A stretch of DNA of 64,000 nucleotides, taken from the NCBI RefSeq assembly GCF_052064335.1, contig NZ_JBQHVU010000001.1, positions 1 to 64,000 of the forward strand, read 5' to 3'. The notes under the pieces are model-generated. The model had not been told where the DNA came from and did no database searches. It worked only from the letters and a program-made list of their open reading frames with translations. Positions within the stretch are counted from its first letter, which is position 1. Each line of letters starts with the position of its first letter. This document shows positions 26,038 to 35,641 of this stretch, piece after piece. The stretch comes from Weimeria sp002480925 (GTDB taxonomy: Bacteria; Bacillota; Clostridia; Lachnospirales; Lachnospiraceae). A program made the position numbers and the translations under genes.

Positions 26038-28818
26038 ATGGCAAAAATCAGAATCTATGATCTATCGAAAGAGATAAATGTATCAAATAAGGACATCGTT
26101 GCACACTTTGCTGCTTCAGGTAAGACATTTACCGCCTCTAGCGGACTGACTGAACAGGAGGCGGATGAGGTCAGGAGGGCATTTGGTGAGAAAGCTGCTC
26201 CTGCCGGACCGGATAACAAGGAAAAGAAGGAGCACAGTGCCGTGGAGGTAAAACCTGTGGAAGAAAAAAAGCGTGATGTAAGGAAAGACGAAAGCACTAA
26301 TCGTCACAAGTCGGAGCAGGGAGGCGCATCCAGACAGAATAAGGCAGCTGTGGCTCCTGTACAGAAGAGAAAGAGAAACATCACTGCAGTATTCCATTCT
26401 GAGAATTCCAAGGAGCATGGCTCCTCTGGAAGAAAGGATGGAAAAGGTCAGGGAAGGAACAGGAAGCCTTCTACTCCTGAAAGACGCGGGCCGATCAAAC
26501 CGCGTACCGACGGCAACAGGGTAAGGCCAAAGGGACTGGATGCCTATCCGGATCAGAAATTTGAGTCTAAGCCCACAAAGCCAGTTCCTGCCGCTTCGCA
26601 AGCAGCAAATAAGCCTGTAAGCAAGCCTAAGACCGAGGAGATACCAAAGAAGAAGGAAGAGGCAAAGCCGGAAGGTCCAGTCAAGCTTGGAAATATCATG
26701 GAAGCGCTTGTCCAGCAGAAGAAGAGAAACGCTGAGAGAAAGAAGGAAGCGGCTGCTGAGAGGCGCGAGAGGAGAAACGGTTCTGCTTCGGATAAAAGAT
26801 CTGGCAGAGGAGATCGTGACAACGACCGCAGAAGGAATTCCTTCGATCCAGGCATTAAGGACAGAGGAAATAATGGCCCTGGTGAGATGGCCTCAGCTGA
26901 CAAGGGCCGTCATAACGGAAAACCTCATAATAAGAGAGGCAGAGCTGATCATGATGCCTTAGGGAGAAAAGAAGAGCATTATATCAATCTCGAGAAAAAC
27001 GGCGGTAAAAAGAAAACAAAGAATAACAACAATAATAAGGTCGAAAAACGTGATCCGGATGAGATCATCACGATCACAGTACCTGATCGTATTTCGTTAA
27101 GAGATCTTGCTGACAAAATGAAGGTGGTACCTTCTGAGATCATAAAGAAGCTTTTCCTTGCCGGAAAGGTATATACTCTTAATTCGGAGGTCGATTTTGA
27201 CGAGGCTGAAAACATCGCAGCTGAGTTCAACTGCATCCTGGAGCATGAGGAAAAGGTCGATGTAATCGCAGAGCTTGTAAAGGATGATGAGGACGATCCT
27301 TCGACTCTGGTTCCAAGACCGCCTGTTGTCTGCGTAATGGGACACGTCGATCATGGTAAGACATCGCTTCTCGATAAGATTCGTCATACCCATGTATCGG
27401 ACAAGGAGGCAGGAGGTATCACCCAGAAGATAGGAGCTTATGTAGTAAGCATCGACGGAAAGAAGATAACCTTCCTTGATACTCCTGGACATGAGGCATT
27501 CACTGCAATGCGAATGAGAGGTGCTAATTCCACCGATATAGCCATCCTGGTGGTAGCTGCCGATGACGGAGTGATGCCTCAGACTGTAGAGGCCATAAAC
27601 CATGCCAAGGCTGCTGGTGTAGAGATCATTGTTGCAGTCAATAAGATAGATAAGCCTAATGCGAATGTCGAGAGAGTAAAGCAGGAGCTTTCAGAATATG
27701 AGCTTATTCCTGAGGACTGGGGTGGCAGCACCATCTTTGTTCCGGTATCAGCTCATACGGGCGAGGGTATAGACCAGCTATTAGAGATGGTCCTTCTGAC
27801 AGCCGATGTTATGGAATTAAAGGCCAATCCTAAGAGAAACGCCAGAGGTCTGGTGATCGAGGCAGAGCTTGACAAGGGACGCGGAGTTGTAGCTACAGTT
27901 CTAGTACAGAAGGGAACCCTTCATGTAGGAGATCCGGTGGCAGCCGGATCCTCGTTCGGTAAGGTCAGGGCCATGCTCGATGAAAACGGAAAGAGAGTAA
28001 AGAAGGCAGGACCTTCGACACCTGTTGAGATCTTAGGACTTTCAGAGGTTCCAAACGCCGGAGAGATCCTTAATGGATTTGATACAGAAAAGGAGTCAAG
28101 GGACTATGCATCTACCTTCGTTTCTGTCGGCAAGGAGAATCTGATAGAGGAGACCAGAAGAGGAGTAAGCCTTGATGATCTGTTCAGCCAGATCAAGGCT
28201 GGAAATGTCAAGGAGCTTGATATAATCGTAAAGGCTGATGTACAGGGCTCTGTAGAGGCAGTCAGATCCTCTCTTGAAAAGCTTTCAAATGACGAGGTCG
28301 TCGTAAAGGTGATCCATGGTGGCGTGGGAGCTATAACAGAGTCAGATGTAAACCTTGCAGCAGCATCAAACGCTATCATCATCGGTTTCAATGTAAAGCC
28401 TGATAATGTGGCGAAGTCCATAGCAGATCACGAGGGCGTGGATGTCCGTCTTTACAAGGTCATCTACAATGCAATAGCAGATGTAGAGAGTGCCATGAAG
28501 GGAATGCTTGAGCCTGTATATGAGGAGCAGGTTATAGGCCACGCAACGGTAAGAGCTACGTTCAAGTCCTCAGAGGCTGGCATAATTGCCGGATGTATAG
28601 TTGATGACGGATATATGGAGCGTGACTCCACTGTCCGTATCCGCCGCGGCGATGAGCAGATCTACGAGGGCAAGCTTATTTCCCTCAAGCGTTTCAAGGA
28701 TGACGCCAAGACTGTCAAGGCCGGATATGAATGTGGTCTTGTTGTCGAGGGATTCTCTGATTATCAGGAGGATGACAGCCTCGAGGCATACAAGATGGTA
28801 GAGGTAGCCAGAAAGTAA
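26038..28818 (+). CDS. infB: Translation initiation factor IF-2
   Basis: A 926-residue GTPase that delivers initiator tRNA to the 30S subunit. A long basic, Lys/Arg/Gly-rich N-terminal region (about 50-340) precedes the conserved core. G motifs: VMGHVDHGKTSLLDKI (G1), DTPGHEAFTAMR (G3), NKIDKPNA (G4). Domains II, III and the fMet-tRNA-binding domain IV complete it. Two nucleotides separate it from ylxQ and rbfA on either side. Confidence 0.98.
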   Translation: MAKIRIYDLSKEINVSNKDIVAHFAASGKTFTASSGLTEQEADEVRRAFGEKAAPAGPDNKEKKEHSAVEVKPVEEKKRDVRKDESTNRHKSEQGGASRQNKAAVAPVQKRKRNITAVFHSENSKEHGSSGRKDGKGQGRNRKPSTPERRGPIKPRTDGNRVRPKGLDAYPDQKFESKPTKPVPAASQAANKPVSKPKTEEIPKKKEEAKPEGPVKLGNIMEALVQQKKRNAERKKEAAAERRERRNGSASDKRSGRGDRDNDRRRNSFDPGIKDRGNNGPGEMASADKGRHNGKPHNKRGRADHDALGRKEEHYINLEKNGGKKKTKNNNNNKVEKRDPDEIITITVPDRISLRDLADKMKVVPSEIIKKLFLAGKVYTLNSEVDFDEAENIAAEFNCILEHEEKVDVIAELVKDDEDDPSTLVPRPPVVCVMGHVDHGKTSLLDKIRHTHVSDKEAGGITQKIGAYVVSIDGKKITFLDTPGHEAFTAMRMRGANSTDIAILVVAADDGVMPQTVEAINHAKAAGVEIIVAVNKIDKPNANVERVKQELSEYELIPEDWGGSTIFVPVSAHTGEGIDQLLEMVLLTADVMELKANPKRNARGLVIEAELDKGRGVVATVLVQKGTLHVGDPVAAGSSFGKVRAMLDENGKRVKKAGPSTPVEILGLSEVPNAGEILNGFDTEKESRDYASTFVSVGKENLIEETRRGVSLDDLFSQIKAGNVKELDIIVKADVQGSVEAVRSSLEKLSNDEVVVKVIHGGVGAITESDVNLAAASNAIIIGFNVKPDNVAKSIADHEGVDVRLYKVIYNAIADVESAMKGMLEPVYEEQVIGHATVRATFKSSEAGIIAGCIVDDGYMERDSTVRIRRGDEQIYEGKLISLKRFKDDAKTVKAGYECGLVVEGFSDYQEDDSLEAYKMVEVARK

Positions 28819-28820
28819 TA

Positions 28821-29201
28821 ATGAGAAAGAACAGTGTTAAAAATAACAGGATAAACGAGGATGTAACAAGGGTCATCTCCGAGATTCTTAGAGAGGATGT
28901 AAAAGACCCGCGCATATCTCCTATAGTTTCTGTTACTGATGCTATCGTTGCTCCTGACTTAAAGACTGCAAAAATCTTTATCTCTGTTCTAGGAGATGAT
29001 CAGGACGGCTGTCGTACAATGGAAGGCATCAGATCATCTGCAGGATATATAAGGCATCAGCTGGCCGTAAGGCTTAATCTGAGAAATACTCCCCAGCTGG
29101 AGTTTATTCTAGATAAGTCTATAGCCTATGGCGTCGATATGTCCCACAAGATAGATCAGGTAATGGAGCATGACAGGGAGGCTGATGCCGGAGAGGAATG
29201 A
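28821..29201 (+). CDS. rbfA: Ribosome-binding factor A
   Basis: A 126-residue KH-like protein for late 30S maturation. VISEILREDVKDPRISPIVSVTDA and the AKIFISVLGD strand are typical. Two bases after infB. Confidence 0.94.
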   Translation: MRKNSVKNNRINEDVTRVISEILREDVKDPRISPIVSVTDAIVAPDLKTAKIFISVLGDDQDGCRTMEGIRSSAGYIRHQLAVRLNLRNTPQLEFILDKSIAYGVDMSHKIDQVMEHDREADAGEE

Positions 29202-29228
29202 CTCCCGGCTGGCCTCTGAAGGAATATA

Positions 29229-30194
29229 ATGAGATTAGAAGATTATTTAGATGGAGTAAGGACCATTGCTGTATCAGGTCATATCAGGCCTGATGGAGAC
29301 TGCATTGGCTCGGTGCTTGGCATCTACAATTACATAAGGACAAATTACAGGGAGATCCAGATCAAGGCTTATCTGGAGCCTATCCCATTTGACTTCGAAT
29401 TCCTGTCAGGCTCTGATAAGCTGATAAGGGCAAACAGGTTTGATAATACAGCCTTTGATCTTTTTATCTGCTGTGACTGTGGAGATCTTGGAAGACTTGG
29501 GGATTCTTCTGTATATTTTAGCAATGCGAAAAAGACCATCTGTATCGACCATCACGAGACTAATGGTGCTTTTGCTGATGTGAATTATGTTTTTCCCGAG
29601 GCATCGAGTACCTGTGAGCTTGTAGGTCAGATAATAGACAGGGAGCGGATCGATAAGAAGACAGCTGAATGTCTCTATACCGGAATGGTAACAGATACCG
29701 GGCTCTTTCAGTATAACTGCACGCATTCAAGCACTATGGAATTCGCCGGTTTCCTTATGGATAAGGGAATCGATTTTTCCTACATAGTCGATCATGTATT
29801 TTTCACAAAGAGCATAAAGCAGCTTCAGATGCTTGGAGTCGGGATCACTAATTCGAAGACCTATCTGGATGGCAGGATAATAGCAAGCTATGTTACAGCT
29901 GATCAGATGAAGAAGTATGATGCAGCACCTAAGAACATGGAGGGAGTGGTAAGCACCCTGCGTTCAGTCGAGGGAGTGGAGCTGGCCTTTTTCATGTATC
30001 CTACTGAGGATGGAAGCTATAAGGTTTCTTCAAGAGCCTCAACAGACAGGGTTGATCTGTCAGCACTGGCTCTTAAGTACGGCGGAGGGGGTCATAAGAG
30101 AGCTGCCGGCTTTTCGATGGAAGGGACTGATCCTGTTTTGATGATAGATGAGCTTATTGACCAGGTGAGACCATTTTTTAAGGAGGAGGCCTGA
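29229..30194 (+). CDS. nrnA: DHH-family nanoRNase/pAp phosphatase NrnA
   Basis: A 321-residue DHH phosphoesterase. GHIRPDGDCIGS, CCDCGDLGRLGD and the signature CIDHHETN bind two metal ions; the C-terminal DHHA1 domain has SSRASTDRVDLSALALKYGGGGHKRAAG. It degrades 2-5 nt RNAs and 3'-phosphoadenosine 5'-phosphate. It sits between rbfA and truB, as in other Firmicutes, and overlaps truB by one base. Confidence 0.93.
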   Translation: MRLEDYLDGVRTIAVSGHIRPDGDCIGSVLGIYNYIRTNYREIQIKAYLEPIPFDFEFLSGSDKLIRANRFDNTAFDLFICCDCGDLGRLGDSSVYFSNAKKTICIDHHETNGAFADVNYVFPEASSTCELVGQIIDRERIDKKTAECLYTGMVTDTGLFQYNCTHSSTMEFAGFLMDKGIDFSYIVDHVFFTKSIKQLQMLGVGITNSKTYLDGRIIASYVTADQMKKYDAAPKNMEGVVSTLRSVEGVELAFFMYPTEDGSYKVSSRASTDRVDLSALALKYGGGGHKRAAGFSMEGTDPVLMIDELIDQVRPFFKEEA

Positions 30195-30868
30195 TGGACG
30201 GAGGGATTCTTATTATGGATAAGCCCTCCGGCTTCACTTCCTTCGATGTCGTTGCAAAGCTCCGCGGCATATTTCATATAAAAAGAATCGGACATACAGG
30301 CACTCTTGACCCTATGGCTACAGGAGTGCTCGTTGTCTGTGTAGGAACGGCTACAAAAGCCGTAAACAGACTTACGGCCTCTGACAAGGTCTATGAGGCC
30401 GGGATAAGGTTCGGAGAGAAATATGATACCGGTGATATCACGGGAAAGCTTTCAGCAAGGTCAGACATGGCCATCACTGAGCAGGATTTCAGGCAGATTT
30501 TTGACAGATTTACAGGAGATATAGAGCAGATCCCTCCAATGTATTCGGCAAAGAAGGTGAACGGAAAAAGGCTCTATGAATATGCCAGAGAGGGGATAGA
30601 GGTCGAAAGAAGTCCGGAACAGATCCATATTTTTTCAATAGAGCTTTTAAGCTTTGACTATCCGCATGCCAGAGTAAGGATACATTGTTCCAAGGGTACC
30701 TATATCAGGACTCTGATCGAGGATCTTGCCGAAGGCTGTGGAACTGTTGCCACGATGGAAAGTCTTCGCAGAACGAAAAACGGAGATTTTTCGATAGAGG
30801 ATGCGCTGACATTTGACGATCTTACTGATTCTTCTGATCCCTGGTCTCTTCTTCTACCAGTGCCATGA
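30194..30868 (+). CDS. truB: tRNA pseudouridine synthase B
   Basis: A 224-residue enzyme that makes pseudouridine 55 in the T loop of tRNA. GHTGTLDPMATGVLVVCVG contains the catalytic Asp, and YSAKKVNGKRLYEYAREG and GTYIRTLIEDL follow. It lacks the longer C-terminal PUA extension seen in E. coli. Confidence 0.95.
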   Translation: MDGGILIMDKPSGFTSFDVVAKLRGIFHIKRIGHTGTLDPMATGVLVVCVGTATKAVNRLTASDKVYEAGIRFGEKYDTGDITGKLSARSDMAITEQDFRQIFDRFTGDIEQIPPMYSAKKVNGKRLYEYAREGIEVERSPEQIHIFSIELLSFDYPHARVRIHCSKGTYIRTLIEDLAEGCGTVATMESLRRTKNGDFSIEDALTFDDLTDSSDPWSLLLPVP

Positions 30869-30877
30869 GTTATTATA

Positions 30878-31792
30878 ATGGAAATCATAAAAGGAATAGA
30901 TAATTATCTGCATAAATTTCCAACGGCAGTGACAGTTGGAAAATTCGACGGGATACATCTGGGACATGAGGCTCTGGTTTCGCTTATCACCACAAGACCA
31001 GGTATGAAAAGTGTGATGGTTACCTTTTCTGCCTCACCCAGAAAGGTCCTTTTCGACCATGATCTTAAAAATATCATTACAGAAGAGGAAAGAAATTTCA
31101 TCCTTGAAAAAAAGGGTATAGATATCCTTCTGGTGCTTACCTTTGATAAGACCCTGATTAAGCTTTCACCGGAGGACTTTATAGGCCTTCTGGTAAACAG
31201 GATAAATATGCGATATCTTGCAGTAGGAAGTGATTTCACCTTCGGCTATCAGGGAAAGGGGAATACAGACCTGTTATTGCAGCTTTCTGGTCGGATGGAC
31301 TTTGATCTGAAGGTAATAGAAAAGATAAAGGACGAAGGCAGGGATATAAGCTCAAGCCGTATAAGGGACCTTATAAAGAAGGGAGATGTAGCTCAGGCAG
31401 GACGCCTGCTTGGACATCCATTCCTGATAGCAGGGTCAGTAGTCCATGGCAGGCATCTGGGAACGGGTATGGGAATACCAACTATAAATATAATCCCTCC
31501 CGAAAACAAGCTTCTTCCGCCATTCGGAGTATATATCACGACTGTAGAGATAAGGGGAAGGATCTACCACGGCATTACCAATGTCGGAAATAACCCTACG
31601 ATCTCAGACGACAATCCTGTAACGGTCGAGACAAATATTCTGGATCCGATCGGAGATCTCTACGAGGAAAGGGCGACGGTCATTTTTCATAGATTTATCC
31701 GTCCGGAGAAAAAGTTCGCAAGCATAGAAGAGCTTACAGAAGAGATTAAGAGGAATATAAGGGAGGCGAGGGAGTTCTTCAATAGGGGTTAG
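30878..31792 (+). CDS. ribF: Bifunctional riboflavin kinase/FAD synthetase
   Basis: A 304-residue enzyme that converts riboflavin to FMN and then FAD. The adenylyltransferase half has TVGKFDGIHLGHEAL, and SSSRIRDLIKKGDV closes it; the kinase half has GRHLGTGMGIPTINI and GVYITTV. The start at 30878 matches the family but has no ribosome site; the string TATAATG overlaps it and truB ends 9 bp before, so reinitiation after truB is the likeliest route. Confidence 0.95.
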   Translation: MEIIKGIDNYLHKFPTAVTVGKFDGIHLGHEALVSLITTRPGMKSVMVTFSASPRKVLFDHDLKNIITEEERNFILEKKGIDILLVLTFDKTLIKLSPEDFIGLLVNRINMRYLAVGSDFTFGYQGKGNTDLLLQLSGRMDFDLKVIEKIKDEGRDISSSRIRDLIKKGDVAQAGRLLGHPFLIAGSVVHGRHLGTGMGIPTINIIPPENKLLPPFGVYITTVEIRGRIYHGITNVGNNPTISDDNPVTVETNILDPIGDLYEERATVIFHRFIRPEKKFASIEELTEEIKRNIREAREFFNRG

Positions 31793-31844
31793 TAGTCCCT
31801 AACCCTCAATTCCTCCCCTTGACTTTTCCGCCATTGTTTGCTAG

Positions 31845-31932
31845 TATAATCAAGTTGTTTTCTGCACGCAGCTTTACGATTATCCGACGTTGGCTTCGTG
31901 CGAGATGTAAATTGTTTTATAGGAGGATCACA
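31845..31932 (+). promoter_or_regulatory. rpsO leader with promoter-like -10 and imperfect hairpin
   Basis: TATAAT lies at 31845-31850; the TTGACT at 31819 is 20 bp away, too far for a standard pair. The leader carries an imperfect stem, GCACGCAGC (31864-31872) with GCTTCGTGC (31893-31901), followed by AGGAGG before rpsO. Firmicute rpsO leaders often bind S15 and limit their own translation; that this one does so is an inference from position and structure only. Confidence 0.45.
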
Positions 31933-32199
31933 ATGATCACAAAAGAGAAAAAGCAGGAACTCATCACAAAGTATGCCCGTACAGAGGGTGATACAGGCTC
32001 ACCTGAGGTTCAGGTAGCTATCCTGACAGAGCGTATCAGAGAGCTTACTGACCACATGAAGCAGAATCCTAAGGATCATCACAGCAACAGGGGTCTGCTC
32101 AAGATGGTAGGTAAGAGAAGAAACCTTCTTACATATCTAAGGAATAAGGACATCGATCGTTATCGTGCACTTATCGCTAGCCTCGGCCTGAGGAAATAA
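31933..32199 (+). CDS. rpsO: 30S ribosomal protein S15
   Basis: An 88-residue S15, the normal length: EKKQELITKYARTEGDTGSPEVQVA and the DHHSNRGLLKMVGKRRNLL helix pair that binds 16S rRNA. The ATG at 31933 follows AGGAGGATCACA; earlier in-frame starts lie in the leader and are rejected. pnp follows 2 bp later. Confidence 0.97.
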   Translation: MITKEKKQELITKYARTEGDTGSPEVQVAILTERIRELTDHMKQNPKDHHSNRGLLKMVGKRRNLLTYLRNKDIDRYRALIASLGLRK

Positions 32200-32201
32200 T
32201 T

Positions 32202-34301
32202 ATGGATAGAAAGACATACACAATGGACCTTGCCGGCAGACCCTTAAAGGTAGAGGTCGGTAAGGTAGCAGCGCAGGCAAATGGAGCAGTACTTATTTCC
32301 TATGGGGATACTACGGTTCTTTCTACAGCCACAGCAAGTGATGCTCCAAGAGAGGGAATAGATTTCTTCCCTCTTTCAGTAGAATTCGAAGAGAAGTTCT
32401 ATTCGATCGGAAAGATTCCGGGTGGATTCAATAAGCGTGAGGGAAAGGCATCCGAGAATTCGGTCCTTACCGCTCGCGTTATAGACCGCCCTATGAGGCC
32501 GCTGTTTCCAAAGGATTTCAGAAATGATGTGACGCTCAACAATCTGGTGCTTTCAGTAGATCCTGAATGCCGTCCTGAGCTTGTAGCTATGATAGGTACG
32601 GCTATGGCTACATGCATCTCTGATATCCCTTTCGACGGACCTTGTGCTATGACTCAGGTGGGTATGAAGGACGGTGAGTTTATCATCAATCCGTCACAGG
32701 CTGACTGGGATTTCGGAGATCTGGAGCTTACAGTTGCTTCCACCAGGGATAAGGTCATAATGATCGAGGCCGGAGCCAATCTTATCTCAGATGATAAGAT
32801 GATAGAGGCTATTTATACCGCCCATGATGTTAACCAGCAGATAATAAAGCTGATAGATCAGATGGTAAGCGAGGTCGGGAAAGAGAAGTTCTCATATGAG
32901 AGCTGCGCAGTTCCTGATCAGATGCTTTCTGATATGAAGAAAGTAGTGCCTCCGGAGGAGATGGAGAAGGCAGTATTTACCGATGACAAGCAGACCCGTG
33001 AGGCCAATATCAAAGAAGTCACAGAAAGACTCGAGGAGGCCTTCTGTGATAATGAGGATTATCTGAAGCTCCTTCCTGACGCTGTATATCTCTATCAGAA
33101 GAAGACAGTAAGGAAGATGATCCTTAAGGACCATAAGAGACCTGACGGAAGAGAGATAAAGCAGATAAGACCTCTTTCTGCTGAGGTGGATCTGATCCCA
33201 AGAGTTCATGGCTCATCTATGTTTACAAGAGGCCAGACTCAGATCTGTGATATAGTTACTCTTGCTCCTCTTTCAGAGGCACAGAGGATAGAGGGACTTG
33301 ATCCAAATATAACAGAGAAGAGATATATCCATCAGTATAATTTCCCTTCTTATTCTGTCGGTGAGACCAAGCCTTCAAGAGGACCAGGACGTCGTGAAAT
33401 AGGACATGGCGCTCTTGCTGAAAGAGCCATAAAGCCTGTACTTCCGCCGATCGAGGAGTTCCCGTATGCGATAAGGGCAGTTTCAGAGACCTTTGAGTCA
33501 AACGGTTCCACCTCAATGGCAAGTACCTGTGCCTCATGTATGTCTCTTATGGCAGCCGGAGTTCCGCTTAAGGATATGGTTGCCGGTATTTCCTGCGGAC
33601 TTGTGACAGGAGATACAGATGATGATTATATAGTTCTTACCGACATCCAGGGCCTCGAGGATTTCTTCGGCGATATGGATTTCAAGGTAACAGGAACTCA
33701 TGAAGGTATCTCAGCTATCCAGATGGATATAAAGATTCATGGTCTTACAAGACCTATTGTCGAAGAGGCTATCCACAGAGCTCATGAGGCCCGTAACTTC
33801 ATAATGGATACCTGTATGAGCAAGGCTATTGCAGCTCCAAGAGATCATCTCGCTGCTCTTGCTCCGAAGATCAGCTTCATCCAGATCCCGGTTGATAAGA
33901 TCGGCGATGTGGTCGGTCAGAGAGGAAAGACAATAAATGAGATCATTTCCCGTACCGGAGCCAAGGTTGATATAGATGATGAAGGACGCGTATCGATAAG
34001 CTCCCTCGATGAGGAGGCTAATAAAAAGGCTCTTTCGATGATAAAGATCATCACTACAGATTTCCATAAGGGACAGATTCTTAAGGGTACTGTAGTCTCG
34101 ATCAAGGAGTTCGGTGCCTTTGTGGAGTTTGCTCCTGGCAAGGAGGGAATGGTCCACATCAGTAAGATTGCAAATGAGCGTATCGACCATGTTGAGGATG
34201 TCCTTACACTTGGAGACCTTGTGACAGTTATATGCCTGGGAAAGGACAAGACAGGACGCATGTCCTTCTCTATCAAGGATGTTCCAAAGGATAAGCAGTA
34301 A
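32202..34301 (+). CDS. pnp: Polyribonucleotide nucleotidyltransferase
   Basis: A 699-residue PNPase with two RNase PH domains (SYGDTTVLSTATAS; FTRGQTQICDIVTL), a KH domain (IPVDKIGDVVGQRGKTINEI) and a C-terminal S1 domain (GTVVSIKEFGAFVEFAPGKEGMVHIS). It degrades RNA 3' to 5' using phosphate. It ends the rimP-to-pnp cluster and is followed by a hairpin terminator. Confidence 0.98.
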   Translation: MDRKTYTMDLAGRPLKVEVGKVAAQANGAVLISYGDTTVLSTATASDAPREGIDFFPLSVEFEEKFYSIGKIPGGFNKREGKASENSVLTARVIDRPMRPLFPKDFRNDVTLNNLVLSVDPECRPELVAMIGTAMATCISDIPFDGPCAMTQVGMKDGEFIINPSQADWDFGDLELTVASTRDKVIMIEAGANLISDDKMIEAIYTAHDVNQQIIKLIDQMVSEVGKEKFSYESCAVPDQMLSDMKKVVPPEEMEKAVFTDDKQTREANIKEVTERLEEAFCDNEDYLKLLPDAVYLYQKKTVRKMILKDHKRPDGREIKQIRPLSAEVDLIPRVHGSSMFTRGQTQICDIVTLAPLSEAQRIEGLDPNITEKRYIHQYNFPSYSVGETKPSRGPGRREIGHGALAERAIKPVLPPIEEFPYAIRAVSETFESNGSTSMASTCASCMSLMAAGVPLKDMVAGISCGLVTGDTDDDYIVLTDIQGLEDFFGDMDFKVTGTHEGISAIQMDIKIHGLTRPIVEEAIHRAHEARNFIMDTCMSKAIAAPRDHLAALAPKISFIQIPVDKIGDVVGQRGKTINEIISRTGAKVDIDDEGRVSISSLDEEANKKALSMIKIITTDFHKGQILKGTVVSIKEFGAFVEFAPGKEGMVHISKIANERIDHVEDVLTLGDLVTVICLGKDKTGRMSFSIKDVPKDKQ

Positions 34302-34314
34302 AGACTTACATTAT

Positions 34315-34349
34315 GGCTGCAGCTTGTAGAAATACAATCTGCAGCTTTT
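34315..34349 (+). terminator. Terminator after pnp
   Basis: GCTGCAG (34316-34322) pairs with CTGCAGC (34339-34345). After one mismatch the stem continues as TTGTA/TACAA closed by a GAAA tetraloop (34329-34332). TTTTA follows. Confidence 0.75.
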
Positions 34350-34360
34350 ATATTATTTAT

Positions 34361-35641
34361 ATGAAGATAATAATAGCAGGCGCAGGCGCCGCCGGACTTG
34401 CCGCAGCTGTAAGTGCTGCAAGAAACGGAGCCGAGGTTGTTCTACTCGACAGGAACGAAAAGGCCGGCAAAAAGATATATATAACAGGCAAGGGAAGATG
34501 CAATTTCACAAATATTGCTCCTGTCGATGACTTCTATGCCAATATAGTTTCAAATCCCAGATTTATGTATTCCTCTTTTGCTCATTGCGATAACAGGGAT
34601 CTGATCAGATTCATAGAGGATGCCGGTGTTGCGACAAAGGTAGAAAGAGGAGGCCGGGTTTTTCCAGAGTCTGATCATGCCTCAGATATCACAAGGGCCT
34701 TTACAGATACCCTGAGTCAGGCAGGTGTGAAAATACATTTACATACCCGCCTTACAGGGCTTATAATAGAGGATGGCCAGATAGCAGGAGCTAAGGTAGC
34801 AAGAGAAGGTCATATTTCTGAAAGAAATGAGATAAGAGCCGACGCGGTCATACTTGCCGGAGGAGGGTTATCCTATCCGAGCACAGGTTCAGATGGCAAC
34901 ATGATCCCTATGCTTGAGGAACTTGGACTAAAAGTAGAAAGACCTTATCCAGCTCTCGTCCCTCTTTTGACTAAGGAGGACTATATACCTTTGCTTCAGG
35001 GGCTTTCACTTAAGAATGTGACCTTTAATGTCTATTCAGAAAAGAAAAAGAAAGCTGTCTTTTCTGAATTCGGAGAGATGCTCTTCACTCATTTCGGTCT
35101 GTCTGGACCTATTGTCCTGTCTGCATCATCAAGGATCGCGGACTTTCTTTACAGGGAAAGAGAGCTTAAGGCCTGGGTCGATCTGAAGCCTCATCTTTCT
35201 CCGGAAAAGCTTCATAACAGGCTTATAAGGATAGCTTGTGAAAATCCCAACAGGGATTTCTCACATTTCTTTGATGAGCTTCTTCCATCAAAGCTATGCC
35301 CTGTCATCGCAGGACTAACTGGAATAGATCAGAAGCGAAAGATCAATTCGATAACCAGGCAGGAGAGGGAAAAGATACAGTTCCAGCTCGGACATTTTCC
35401 AATGACGATCACAGGGACCAGAGGCTTTAAGGAGGCGATTGTTACCGGAGGAGGTCTTTCGGTAAAGGAGGTCGATCCCAAAACTATGCAGGTAAAGAAG
35501 ATCCCGGGGCTTTTTGTGGCCGGAGAGCTTATCGATGTTGATGCCCTGACAGGAGGATATAATCTGACCTGTGCTTTTTCAATGGGAGCGCTGGCCGGAT
35601 ATTCTGCCAGTCGTGGCTATGAAAGGAATTGCAATGAGTAA
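34361..35641 (+). CDS. BaiN/HI0933-type NAD(P)/FAD-dependent oxidoreductase
   Basis: A 426-residue flavoprotein of the HI0933/BaiN family. The N-terminal FAD-binding motif is IIIAGAGAAGLAAAVSAARNG, then GKGRCNFTN, and GLFVAGELIDVDALTGGYNL near the end. Some relatives reduce bile acid or other unsaturated rings, but the substrate here cannot be told. The start at 34361 fits the FAD motif; the ATG at 34313 lies within the pnp terminator. A possible TATATT box lies 6 nt before the ATG and no ribosome site is seen. It overlaps cmk by 8 bp. Confidence 0.88.
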   Translation: MKIIIAGAGAAGLAAAVSAARNGAEVVLLDRNEKAGKKIYITGKGRCNFTNIAPVDDFYANIVSNPRFMYSSFAHCDNRDLIRFIEDAGVATKVERGGRVFPESDHASDITRAFTDTLSQAGVKIHLHTRLTGLIIEDGQIAGAKVAREGHISERNEIRADAVILAGGGLSYPSTGSDGNMIPMLEELGLKVERPYPALVPLLTKEDYIPLLQGLSLKNVTFNVYSEKKKKAVFSEFGEMLFTHFGLSGPIVLSASSRIADFLYRERELKAWVDLKPHLSPEKLHNRLIRIACENPNRDFSHFFDELLPSKLCPVIAGLTGIDQKRKINSITRQEREKIQFQLGHFPMTITGTRGFKEAIVTGGGLSVKEVDPKTMQVKKIPGLFVAGELIDVDALTGGYNLTCAFSMGALAGYSASRGYERNCNE

